Source of the DNA: Burkholderiaceae bacterium
GTDB taxonomy: Bacteria; Pseudomonadota; Gammaproteobacteria; Burkholderiales; Burkholderiaceae_C
Direction: 5' to 3'
DNA length: 64,000 bases
NCBI GenBank assembly: GCA_016790575.1
Contig: JAEUOU010000006.1
Location: 182,737 to 246,736 of the forward strand
Of the stretch, positions 25,195 to 34,300 are shown in pieces (the first letter of the stretch is position 1; the number at the start of each line of letters is the position of its first letter). The position numbers were made by a program, and so were the translations under genes. The notes beneath the pieces are model-generated. The model was not told where the DNA came from. It was given only the letters and a program-made list of their open reading frames with translations, and ran no database searches.

Positions 25195-26919
25195 TCAGCT
25201 GCCGTCCGAGGGGCCGCGGTTCGGCGGACGGGCGGGGGCGTCGAACCATTTCTCGCGCGCCACCACCAGAGCCTGCGCGGGCTGCTCGTAGAAATGCGGC
25301 GACATGATCTGAACGCCGTAGGTGTTGAACTCGTCCTGTATCGCGGCGTGGATCGCCGAAAGGATGGGAACCCGTTCCAGCGGCTTGTCGATATGGGCGA
25401 ACAGCTCGTATTCGACGTAGAAGTCGCTCAGGGCCCGCTGGTAGACAAACGGGGGCGGCTGGGTGCGCACACCCGGTGTGCGGCTGGCGGCATTGACCAG
25501 CATGGCGTGCACCTGGCGCCAAGGGGTGTCATAGCCGATGGTGACCTTGGTGGACACCAGCGTGCCCTGCTGGCCGGACAGCTTGCTGTAGTTGTGAATG
25601 GCGTTGGCCGTGATCACCGAGTGGGGCAGGGTGATTTCTTCGTTGCGCATGTTGACCACCTTCACCGCCAGCGCGCCGACTTCCCGCACCACCCCTTCGA
25701 CCCCGTTGACGGCAATGAAGTCACCGCTCTTGAGCGAGCGGGAATACACGATGACCAGCCCGCTCATCAGTTGGGTCACGACACCCGTCGAACCCAGGGT
25801 GAGCATCAGCCCGAACAGCACCGACAGGCCTTTGAATGCGTCGCTGTCCGAGCCGGGCAGGTAAGGGTACGCGATGGCCGCGGCGACGCCCCACACCAGC
25901 ACGGCCAGCAATCGCCGGGTGGCGCCCACCGTCTCGGCATGCAGCAAAGGCACCTGCACCCGGCCGGACTGCACCTGCTCCAGCGCGTGGCGCAGCAGGT
26001 CGTGGACGATGCGGGCCACCAGCAGGACCAGTGCGATCGTCACCAGACCCGGAATGGCGCCCAGCGTGCCGGCCACCAGCCAGCCGCCGAGCTGGCGCAC
26101 AAAATCGGTCAGGCGATCGCCCCACGGCTGGGTCCACGGAAAGGCGGCCAGTGTGGCGACCACCAGGGCCCAGACCAGGGTCAGCAGGGTCGGCCACAGC
26201 AGCAGCGCGGCCAGGCGCAGCGCGCCGACCCGCAGATACGTCGCCAGGCCCGGATCGGCCAACTGCGCCCGGGCCAGCAGCCAGGTCCGCAAGCGCCAGA
26301 CCACGGCCAGGCCCAATGAAAACAGGAGCAACGATCCCAGCACCACGGCCAGCCCTTTGAGCCACAACAGCGGTGCGCCCTGGGCGCGCCGGGCATCCGT
26401 GGCGTCCTGCACATGGCGGCGCGCGCGCTCTGCGGCTTCGCGCAGACTCAGCCGCTCCTCCGGGTCCAGATCGCTTTGCAGCACGGTAAACAGGTGGCGC
26501 TCGCCCGCGAGAACGGCGTAGCCGCTGCCCTCATCCAGCGAGGCGGGTCGCAGGGCCACCGGGCTGGCCAACTCTTCGCCGGTCAGGCGGTTGAATCGGG
26601 TGCGGGCGCGTTCGGCCCGCTTGGCGGGCTCCAGTCCCCCCAGCGAGCCGCGCAATTCAACGATGTCGCGGTTGAACAACACCAGCATTGCCGGCTCGAT
26701 GCTGCGGCGCACGCTGGATTCGGTGCCGGGGTTGCGGGGCTCGGCGCGGGCCAGATCGGGCGCCGCCAGGGCGAGCAGCGCCAGGACGGCCAGAAAACCG
26801 GCCGCGAGCCACAGGCGCCAGGGGGGCGGCGCGAGCACCCTGTCGGCGGGCGGTCCGGGCAAGCGGTCCGCGGTGGACAAACGGCGCCCGGCAAGGGTCG
26901 GGGACAAGGTCGAAGGCAT
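25195..26919 (-). CDS. Mechanosensitive channel of the MscS family
   Basis: Membrane channel of 574 residues that opens on membrane tension, or a related MscS-like channel. After a signal/TM segment (LWLAAGFLAVLALLALAAP) there is a periplasmic domain of about 110 residues and then several membrane helices. The MscS core follows with the pore-lining helix (LFGLMLTLGSTGVVTQLMSG) and the beta domain SGDFIAVNGVEGVVREVGAL, NMRNEEITLPHSVITANAI, and NYSKLSG. It is larger than E. coli MscS, closer to the YbdG/YnaI size class. It is divergent from the SGNH hydrolase gene. Confidence 0.88.
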   Translation of the reverse strand: MPSTLSPTLAGRRLSTADRLPGPPADRVLAPPPWRLWLAAGFLAVLALLALAAPDLARAEPRNPGTESSVRRSIEPAMLVLFNRDIVELRGSLGGLEPAKRAERARTRFNRLTGEELASPVALRPASLDEGSGYAVLAGERHLFTVLQSDLDPEERLSLREAAERARRHVQDATDARRAQGAPLLWLKGLAVVLGSLLLFSLGLAVVWRLRTWLLARAQLADPGLATYLRVGALRLAALLLWPTLLTLVWALVVATLAAFPWTQPWGDRLTDFVRQLGGWLVAGTLGAIPGLVTIALVLLVARIVHDLLRHALEQVQSGRVQVPLLHAETVGATRRLLAVLVWGVAAAIAYPYLPGSDSDAFKGLSVLFGLMLTLGSTGVVTQLMSGLVIVYSRSLKSGDFIAVNGVEGVVREVGALAVKVVNMRNEEITLPHSVITANAIHNYSKLSGQQGTLVSTKVTIGYDTPWRQVHAMLVNAASRTPGVRTQPPPFVYQRALSDFYVEYELFAHIDKPLERVPILSAIHAAIQDEFNTYGVQIMSPHFYEQPAQALVVAREKWFDAPARPPNRGPSDGS

Positions 26920-27000
26920 CGGCCTTCAGCCTATCACACCGCTGCGGTCGACGGGGCCCGTCCGCCAGCCTGGGCGGGGCGGCTGTGGCAGCATGGCGGC

Positions 27001-27759
27001 ATGTCGGTATTGCATCTCACGGCCACCGTGGTCCTCGGACCGGTTTTGCTGCTTCAGGGGCGTCATGTGCGCCGGGTGACGCCTGTGCTGCCCGAACCGC
27101 CGGGGCCACGCGACGGACACGCCGGCTCAGGGCCCGCGCTGCGCCTGCTGATCCTGGGCGACTCTGCGGCAGCCGGCGTCGGCGCAGCCTCCCAGCAGGA
27201 GGCGTTGGCAGGCCAGCTGGTGGCCCAGCTACAGGGGCATTTCAGCGTGCAATGGCGGCTGCTGGCGCGTACCGGCGATGCCACCCGCGATGCGCTGGCC
27301 GCGCTGGCCGCGCTTCCGGCGCAACCATTTGACGTGGTGGTGACTTCGCTGGGGGTCAACGACGTCACCGGCGGTCACAGCGAGCGGCGCTGGATGGCCG
27401 ATCAGCAGGCCTTGCTCGAGCGCTTGCGCCGGGACTTCGGTGCGCCGCGCTGCCTGCTCTCGGCCTTGCCGCCGATGCACCGGTTTCCCGCCTTGCCGCA
27501 GCCTTTGCGTGCCTATCTGGGCGCCCAGGCGCGTCGTTTCGACCGCCGGCTGCAAGCGTTGGCACTCGATACGCCCGGCTGCGTCTGGGTCGGCTACGAC
27601 GATGGCGAGAGCGGCCTGGAACCGGCCGACATGGCGGCTGACGGTTTTCACCCCGGCCCGGCGGTGTACCGCGAATGGGCGCGGCGTCTTGCGGCGGTGA
27701 TCCGGGCGCCGGGGTCGGGCCGGCCGCTGCCTGCGGTCGGGGCTCAGGCGGTCGGATAG
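27001..27759 (+). CDS. SGNH/GDSL-family hydrolase
   Basis: Lipase/esterase-fold hydrolase of 252 residues from ATG 27001. The block I nucleophile Ser is in LILGDSAAAGVGA. Block III Asn is in VTSLGVNDVTG. Block V Asp/His is in DGFHPGPAVYREWA. The N-terminus (LHLTATVVLGPVLLLQG) is a hydrophobic anchor or uncleaved signal. Close relatives are labelled lysophospholipase or thioesterase, but the substrate is not shown. Its last 16 bases overlap the end of the convergent lldD-like gene. Confidence 0.87.
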   Translation: MSVLHLTATVVLGPVLLLQGRHVRRVTPVLPEPPGPRDGHAGSGPALRLLILGDSAAAGVGAASQQEALAGQLVAQLQGHFSVQWRLLARTGDATRDALAALAALPAQPFDVVVTSLGVNDVTGGHSERRWMADQQALLERLRRDFGAPRCLLSALPPMHRFPALPQPLRAYLGAQARRFDRRLQALALDTPGCVWVGYDDGESGLEPADMAADGFHPGPAVYREWARRLAAVIRAPGSGRPLPAVGAQAVG

Positions 27760-28898
27760 GTGCCCGGCAGCAGGATGTCGCTGCCCACGGTGTCGATCTG
27801 GGTGCGGCCGCAGAAGGCCATCGTCAGGTCCAGCTCGCGGTGGATGATCTCCAGGCACTTGGTGACACCGGCTTCGCCCATCGCCCCGAGGCCGTACAGG
27901 AAGGCACGTCCGATGTAGGTGCCCTGGGCGCCGAGCGCGCGCGCCTTGAGCACGTCCTGACCGCTGCGGATGCCGCCGTCCATGTGCACCTCGATGTCCT
28001 TGCCCACCGCATCGACGATGGCCGGCAGCGCGCGGATGCTGGACTCGGCGCCGTCCAGCTGGCGTCCGCCGTGGTTGGAGACGATCAGGGCGTCAGCGCC
28101 GGACTGCACCGCGAGCCGGGCGTCTTCCACGTCCTGGATGCCCTTGAGGATCAGCTTGCCGCCCCAGCGGTTCTTGATCCATTCCACGTCGCCCCAGTTC
28201 AGCGCCGGGTCGAACTGCTGCGCGGTCCAGGCGCCCAGGTTGGCCACATCGTCCACCCCCTGCACATGGCCGACGATGTTGCCGAACTGGCGCCGCGGGG
28301 TGCCCAGCATGCCCAGGCCCCAGCGCACCTTGGTGGCCAGGTTGATGATGTTGGCCAGCGTGGGCTTCGGGGGGGCCGACAGGCCGTTTTTCAGGTCCTT
28401 GTGGCGCTGGCCCAGGATCTGCAGGTCCAGCGTCAGCACCAGGGCCGAGCAGTGGGCGGCCTTGGCGCGGTCGATCAGGCGCTCGATGAAGCCGCGGTCC
28501 TTCATCACATACAGCTGGAACCAGAAGCCTTCGCCCGCGTGCTGCGCCACGTCCTCGATCGAGCAGATGCTCATGGTCGAGAGCGTGAACGGGATGCCGA
28601 ACTTCTTCGCCGCCTTCGCCGCCAGGATTTCGCCGTCGGCATGCTGCATGCCGGTCAGCCCGGTGGGCGCGATGGCCACCGGCATGGCCACCGGCTGGCC
28701 GATCATGGTGGTGGCGGTGCTGCGGCCTTCCATGTTCACGGCCACGCGCTGGCGCAGCTTGATGGACTGGAAATCCGCCTCGTTGGCGCGGTAGGTGCTC
28801 TCGGTCCAGCTGCCGCTGTCGGCATAGTCGTAGAACATGCGCGGCACGCGGCGTTTGGCGATGACACGCAGGTCTTCGATGGTGGTGATGACGGTCAT
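27744..28898 (-). CDS. lldD: FMN-dependent alpha-hydroxy-acid dehydrogenase, L-lactate type
   Basis: Oxidises an L-2-hydroxy acid, most likely L-lactate, to the keto acid with FMN. The product has 384 residues. FMN/substrate contacts are in PVAIAPTGLTGMQHADGEI, FQLYVMKDRGF and LVLTLDLQILGQRHKDL. The catalytic His and Arg lie in DALIVSNHGGRQLDGA. The phosphate loop is HMDGGIRSGQDVLKA. The C-terminal IHRELDLTMAFCGRTQI is family-typical. Glycolate oxidase or mandelate dehydrogenase are alternatives with the same fold. It lies downstream of pbpC on the same strand and its 3' end overlaps the convergent SGNH gene. Confidence 0.88.
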   Translation of the reverse strand: MTVITTIEDLRVIAKRRVPRMFYDYADSGSWTESTYRANEADFQSIKLRQRVAVNMEGRSTATTMIGQPVAMPVAIAPTGLTGMQHADGEILAAKAAKKFGIPFTLSTMSICSIEDVAQHAGEGFWFQLYVMKDRGFIERLIDRAKAAHCSALVLTLDLQILGQRHKDLKNGLSAPPKPTLANIINLATKVRWGLGMLGTPRRQFGNIVGHVQGVDDVANLGAWTAQQFDPALNWGDVEWIKNRWGGKLILKGIQDVEDARLAVQSGADALIVSNHGGRQLDGAESSIRALPAIVDAVGKDIEVHMDGGIRSGQDVLKARALGAQGTYIGRAFLYGLGAMGEAGVTKCLEIIHRELDLTMAFCGRTQIDTVGSDILLPGTYPTA

Positions 28899-28989
28899 GG
28901 GGATGTCTCCGGCGTTGTTGTGTGGATGCCGCCATGGTAGTTCGCCTCACCGCCGCGCGGGTGTGAAGGCGGATGGGTCGCCCGTGAAA

Positions 28990-31317
28990 TTATTTGGCCG
29001 CCACGGCAGCCGGCGCCGCTTTGATGCCGGCGCCGCGCACATCCAGACGCACCGCGTCCAGCTCGCGCCCGTCCGCCGCATGCAGACTGAGCCGGTGCCG
29101 CCCGGGCCGGGGTGACCACGTGACCGACTCCCCGCGCCCGATCGCCCGACCGTCGAGCTGCCAATGTCCGCCCGGGCCATCGGCGCGTATCGTCAGGCGC
29201 TGGCGACCCGGTGGAATGTCCGGATCGAGCGCCAGTACCGTGCCATCGGCCGGGCTGGTGATGCGCACGGCCCCCGAACCGGTCAGCGCGACGTTTTTGG
29301 GATGTTTTTGGTCGATACCCAGCGCGAAAAGGTCACCTTTAGCTATTGATTCGATAGTGAACAGGGACTGCGTGGTGCCCGGCAGAAACCATTCGTCCCG
29401 GCTCGCTTCCAGCGCACCGGCGAAATGCACGCGCTGGCGGTCCAGTTTCGGCGGGGCCGCCGGTGGCCGGCTCGGTGTGCGCGCGTGCAGGTAGTCCATC
29501 AGAGCCGCCCATATCGGCGCGGCGCCGCTGGTGCCGCTGACGGCGTGCATGGGGGCGCCGCTGGCATTGCCCACCCAGACCCCCACCGAGTACCGGCGCG
29601 AAAAGCCGACGGCCCAGTTGTCCCGCATGTCCTTGCTGGTGCCCGTCTTGACCGCCGTCCAGAACCGGGTGGCCAGCACGCTGTCGGTGCCAAAGGTTCT
29701 GGCGCGGGCATTCGGGTCGGCCAGGATGTCGGTGACGATGTAGGCGGCGCGGGGGTCCAGTGCCGGCACGGGCGCGGGTGGCGCGTGGGTTGGGTTCGCG
29801 GGGGGGCGCGGACGTGTTTCGGGGGCGGCGGCTCGCAGGGTGCGGACGGCGCCGGCATACCCCCCGTTGGCCAGGCTGCGGTAGGCGTTGGTCAGGTCCA
29901 GCAGGCGCACTTCGGCGCTGCCCAGCGCCAGGCTGGTGCCGTACCAGTCGCCGGTCTCCCGCAAAGGGAGCCCCAGGGCGGCAAGCTGGCGGGCAAAGGC
30001 GTCGGGCGACACCATCACCAGGGTACGCACCGCCGGCACGTTCAGCGAAGCCCCCAGCGCCGTGCGCACCGACACCCAGCCCTTGAACTGGCGGTCGTAG
30101 TTCTGCGGAATGTAAAGGCCAGCCGGCGTGGGAATGTGGGTGGGCGCGTCCTCCAGCAGCGAGGCGGCCGTCAGGCGTTGCTCGGCGATCGCTTGCGCGT
30201 AGAGGAAGGGTTTGAGGGTGGAGCCGGGTTGGCGCGGCGCGACCACACCGTCCACTTCGGCCGCGGCGCTGATGGTGCCGGACGAGCCAACCCAGGCCAG
30301 CACTTCGCCGCTGGCGTTGTCGAGCACCACCAGGGCGCCGTCTTCGACGTGGCGCCCGCGCAATTCGCGCAGGTGGCCTTGCAGGGTTTGCACGGCGAAA
30401 CGCTGCAGACCGGCGTCCAGTGTGGTGGACAGGCGCGCCGGCGCCGGGAGGCCGGCGTCGGCGACCAGGCGGCGGGCCAGATGGGGGGCGATCCCTTCAC
30501 TGGCGGCGTAGTCGCGCCGCTGCAGGGCCGCGGTGACAAAAAGATCCAACCCTTCGCAATCGATGCCGGGGGCGCGCGCGGCGGCGGCCGGCACCGGCGA
30601 AGCCGCCCGCTTCGCCGTCGTGGCCGGAGCGTCAGGCGCCGGGCTCATCGCCTGCAGCACACCACAGGCCCGCTGGGCCACGCGGGCGGGCGCGGCGTTG
30701 GGCGCCCGCACCAGGGCGGCGGACACGGCGGCCTCGCGCTCGTCCAGCCCGTGCGCGGCCTTGCCGAACAGGGTGCGGCTGAGCGCGTCGATGCCGACCA
30801 GCTCGCCGCGAAACGGCACCAGGTTCAGGTAGGCCTCCAGAATCTGGTCCTTGCGCCAGCCGGCCTCCAGCCGTTGTGCGCCGATCGTCTGGCCGATCTT
30901 CTGGCCCACCGTGCGCCCGCCCGGCCCGGCGCGCCAGTCACTGTCCAGCAGTCCGGCCAATTGCATGGTCAGCGTGGAAGCGCCCCGGGTGCGGGTGTTC
31001 CACAGGTTGCCCCAGGCGGCCGCCGAGACGGCACGCCAGTCCACGCCGCTGTGCTCCCAGAAGCGCCGGTCTTCGCTGAGCACCAGCGCGGTGCGCAGCG
31101 CGGGCGACACATCGGCCAGCGCCACCCACTGGCCGCGGCGCACCGTGGTGTCGGACCGCAGGCGCTGCACCACCGCGCCCCGGCGGTCGAGGAGGAGCGT
31201 GTCAGAAGGCTGATAACCGGCCTTTACCGCATCAAAAGCGGGCATACCCGTCGCAGAATGGTGAAAGCCTGCTATCCATAGCAGAGCAACCAGGCTGCGC
31301 CGGGCAGGGCGTTTCAC
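28990..31317 (-). CDS. pbpC: Penicillin-binding protein 1C
   Basis: Periplasmic, membrane-anchored bifunctional peptidoglycan synthase, 775 residues from GTG 31317. The start overlaps the alpha-2-macroglobulin stop (GTGA). The glycosyltransferase domain has EDRRFWEHSGVD and RGASTLTMQLAG. The transpeptidase has Ser366 in PGSTLKPFLYA, SLN in GASLNVPAV, and KTG in VKTGTSKDMRDNWAVGF. The C-terminal PBP1C-specific domain is at the end. Two stretches come from dispersed repeat copies: residues about 12-29 (IAGFHHSATGMPAFDA, end of the signal anchor) and residues about 654-672 (TIESIAKGDLFALGIDQK), a linker before the C-terminal domain. Pairing with a macroglobulin is known for YfhM-PbpC. Confidence 0.95.
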   Translation of the reverse strand: MKRPARRSLVALLWIAGFHHSATGMPAFDAVKAGYQPSDTLLLDRRGAVVQRLRSDTTVRRGQWVALADVSPALRTALVLSEDRRFWEHSGVDWRAVSAAAWGNLWNTRTRGASTLTMQLAGLLDSDWRAGPGGRTVGQKIGQTIGAQRLEAGWRKDQILEAYLNLVPFRGELVGIDALSRTLFGKAAHGLDEREAAVSAALVRAPNAAPARVAQRACGVLQAMSPAPDAPATTAKRAASPVPAAAARAPGIDCEGLDLFVTAALQRRDYAASEGIAPHLARRLVADAGLPAPARLSTTLDAGLQRFAVQTLQGHLRELRGRHVEDGALVVLDNASGEVLAWVGSSGTISAAAEVDGVVAPRQPGSTLKPFLYAQAIAEQRLTAASLLEDAPTHIPTPAGLYIPQNYDRQFKGWVSVRTALGASLNVPAVRTLVMVSPDAFARQLAALGLPLRETGDWYGTSLALGSAEVRLLDLTNAYRSLANGGYAGAVRTLRAAAPETRPRPPANPTHAPPAPVPALDPRAAYIVTDILADPNARARTFGTDSVLATRFWTAVKTGTSKDMRDNWAVGFSRRYSVGVWVGNASGAPMHAVSGTSGAAPIWAALMDYLHARTPSRPPAAPPKLDRQRVHFAGALEASRDEWFLPGTTQSLFTIESIAKGDLFALGIDQKHPKNVALTGSGAVRITSPADGTVLALDPDIPPGRQRLTIRADGPGGHWQLDGRAIGRGESVTWSPRPGRHRLSLHAADGRELDAVRLDVRGAGIKAAPAAVAAK
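29302..29358 (-). repeat. Dispersed repeat copy R4, inside pbpC
   Basis: On the minus strand it reads CACTATCGAATCAATAGC, TAAAGGTGACCTTTTCGCGC, TGGGTATCGACCAAAAACAT. It encodes the linker segment TIESIAKGDLFALGIDQK of PbpC in frame. This is one of the copies closest to the family consensus. Confidence 0.85.
31231..31284 (-). repeat. Dispersed repeat copy R5, degenerate, inside pbpC start
   Basis: On the minus strand it reads TGCTATGGATAGCAGGC, TTTCACCATTCTGCGACG, GGTATGCCCGCTTTTGAT. The hairpin (GCTAT, ATAGC) and GGGTATGCCCGCTTTT part fit; the middle is diverged. It encodes the end of the PbpC signal anchor. This is the weakest of the 11 assignments. Confidence 0.5.
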
Positions 31318-34300
31318 TTCGCCGCCTCGACCTTCATCCGGGCGTTGGGCGCCTCGCCGAACATCTCGGGGGCGTACATCGCCTCGACCCGGGTTGGCGG
31401 CAGCGCAAAGTTGCCCGCATTGTTCAGGCGCAGCGTGTACTGCACGGTCAGCACCCCTTTGGGCACATAGTCGTAGTAGCTGCGAAACGCTTCGAAACTG
31501 CGTTCTTCGAACGCGGGCCAGGCCGCACCGTCGCGTTTTTCGCCCTGTGTGGCGATTTCGGAATCCCGCCCCAGCCCGGTGCCCAGGATGGTGGCACCGC
31601 CGGGTACCGGGTCGGTGATGACCACCCAGCTCATGTCCGCGGCGGCGTTGACCTCCAGTGTCACGCGCAGCACATCGCCGCGCGTGAAGCTGCCCGGTAC
31701 CGCTTGTTCGACGGCCGTGACACGGCGGGTGATCTGGTAGCCGGCGTTCAGCGGCGCTTTCAGTTCAACGGCCGCCAGGGACTGCAAGGTCAGCCAGGGT
31801 TTGCCGCTGCCCTGGTGGTTCACGGTCAGGCTCTCGGGCCGTGGCGACCAGGGCAGCAGCGCGGTGTTGCCGCGCAGGGCGGCTGTTGCGGCGGGGGCGC
31901 CGAACAGGGTGGTCTGGTGCGGTGCGCCACCGGTGTCGCCGGGTTTGACCCGTTCGACCCGGGCCCAGTCGATGGTCGCGGTGGCGGTGCCCAGGCTGGC
32001 ACGGGTGCTGCCGGCGACCGGTGCGGCTTCGAAGCGCGCGGAGAACTTCTCCAGGGCCAGTCCGCCCCAGAGGTTGGCCGTGGTGGTGGACCAGGCACCA
32101 CGCTGCTGGCGGGCGATGAAACCGCTGGCCAGGCGGCCGATGTCGTCCCGCCAGGCGGGGTCGTCCAGGGCCGCCAGCAGCAGGCGGGCGGTATTCACGT
32201 CACCGTTGGTCATCAGCCACCACCAGTGGTCGCTTTGCTCGGTGCTGAAGGTCAGCTTGGTGCCCTGCCAGTTCAGGCGCGATTTCAGAATCTGGGTCGC
32301 CTCTGCCAGCCGCTGCTCGCGCTGGGGTACATCCGGCACACGCTTGAGGATGGCCAGCCAGTCGATCACCGCGCTGGTGGGCCACTGGTTGGGAGCGACG
32401 GTGAGGCTGCCCAGCAGGCGAGCCTGCACCTTGCCATAGCGCGACAGCGCTTCGAGCGCGGCCAGCTTGCGGATGTCCAGGTCCTTGCGGGGTGCCCAGG
32501 GCGTGCGCTGGAGTCGCCCTTCGACAAAGGCGATCAGGCCGCGCTCCATCGGCGCACGGACCGCATCGTCCAGCGCAAAAACCGGGTTCAGCGCGGCAGC
32601 TTCATGCGCAGCCGCCAGCAGGTAGGCCGTGAGGCTGTCGCTACCGCGCGCGCCGTCGCCCGCGCGGGGCGGGAAATAGCTCGCCAGGCCGTCGCTGTCG
32701 AGGTAGGTCGGAATCTGCGCCACCACCGTCTGCCATGCCCGGGCATCCCGCAGGCCGACGGCCTTGCTGGCCTTCTGTTCAAGGCAGGAGTAGGGGTACG
32801 CGGCGAACCAGTCGCGCACGCCCGGCAGCCCCTCGGCCAGTCGCGGCTGCAGCGCCAGGCGAATGCCGCCGCGGGCGGTGCCGCCGTGGGCCAGCGCATC
32901 CGCCGGGGCCGCTGTGGCCAGACTGAAAGGGCCGTCCAGTTGCGCCAGGCTGGCTTGCTGGACGGTCAGCGGCACGGCGGGGATCAGCCGCTGGCGCGAC
33001 TTCAGGGCGTCGCGGGCACCCGAGCGGCTGTCTTTGGCGTCCAGCTCCCACAGCAGGGCTTCGGCGCGGGTGTTCGCCAGGCCTTCGGGTGCCGTGACCG
33101 ACCAGGCAACCTCGCGCGATTCGCCAGGGGGGATGTCCACCGACTGGGCGGCCAGTTGCAGCAGGGTGGCCCGGGGCGTGGCGATGACCGACATGGCCCG
33201 GGCGGTCGTGTTGCGCAGGGTGAAGGCCGCGCGGAACGTGTCACCTTCGCGCACCAGCGGTGGCAGGCCGCTGATGATCTGCAAATCCTGCGCGGTCTGC
33301 ACGGTGGTCTGCCCGGTGCCGAACAGGCCGGTGGCGGCATCGGCGACCGCAACGATGCGCCAGCGCGTCAGGGTGTCGTTGAACGGCACCCGCACCACGG
33401 CCTGGCCATTGGCGTCCAGCACCACCCGGGGGTTCCACAGAGCCAGTGTGTCCAGCAGTTCCCGGGTGGCACTTTTGCCGCCACCGCCGCCGGCGGGCAC
33501 GGCCTTGCGGCCGTAGTGCCGCCGGCCGATGATTTCCATCTGGGCGGTGGAGGTTTCCACGCCCCAGCTGCGGCGCTGGAGCATGGCCTCCAGCAGGTTC
33601 CAGCTGGTATTGGGCATAAGCTCCAGCAGGGACTGGTCAACGGCGGCCAGCGCCACTTCGGCACCTGCGGCGGGTTTGCCATCCGGCAGCCGGCCGGTGA
33701 TGGTCACGGTGGCGGTCGTGCGAACCGCATACCGGTCCTGGTCGGCCTTGACCGCCACGTCGATGCGGTGCGCCTGGGTGCCCACCCGGATTTCGGCCAC
33801 ACCCAGGCGGTACGCCGGTTTGCTCAGGTCCACCAGGGCGCTGGGGGCGATGTAGTCGCGGCCTTCCAGGCGGAAGGCGCGCCACCATTCGCGTGGGGCC
33901 TTGTAACCCCAGGTAAAAAGGCTGTACCAGGGCACCTCGCGCAGGCGACCGCGCAGCGCCAGCACACTGACATACACATTCGGCCCCCATCCGTCCTGGA
34001 TCGGCAACTCCACGGTGGGGTCCTGTCCGTTGAGCGTGACGACGCGCTGGCTGATGAGGCCTTCACGCTCGACGGTGACCAGGGCTGTGGCGAAGCGAAA
34101 AGGCATGCGAACCTGGAGTCGGGCGGTCTCGCCGGGCTGGTAGCTCTTTTTTTCCGGCAGAAGGTCCATCCGGTCGTGGTCCTCCCCCCCGAACCACAGC
34201 TCGCCCTGGCGGGTGACCCAGACGGAGGTGGCGGCCTGGGCGGTGCGGCCATCGCGGTCGCGGGCGGTCACCGTCAGTTCCACCTCGCCCGCCTGGTCGA

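Noticed and set aside
29425-31281. A 1.9-kb open frame antisense to pbpC
   Set aside because: Same cause: Gly/Arg/Gln-rich translation without domains, opposite an enzyme gene with intact motifs.
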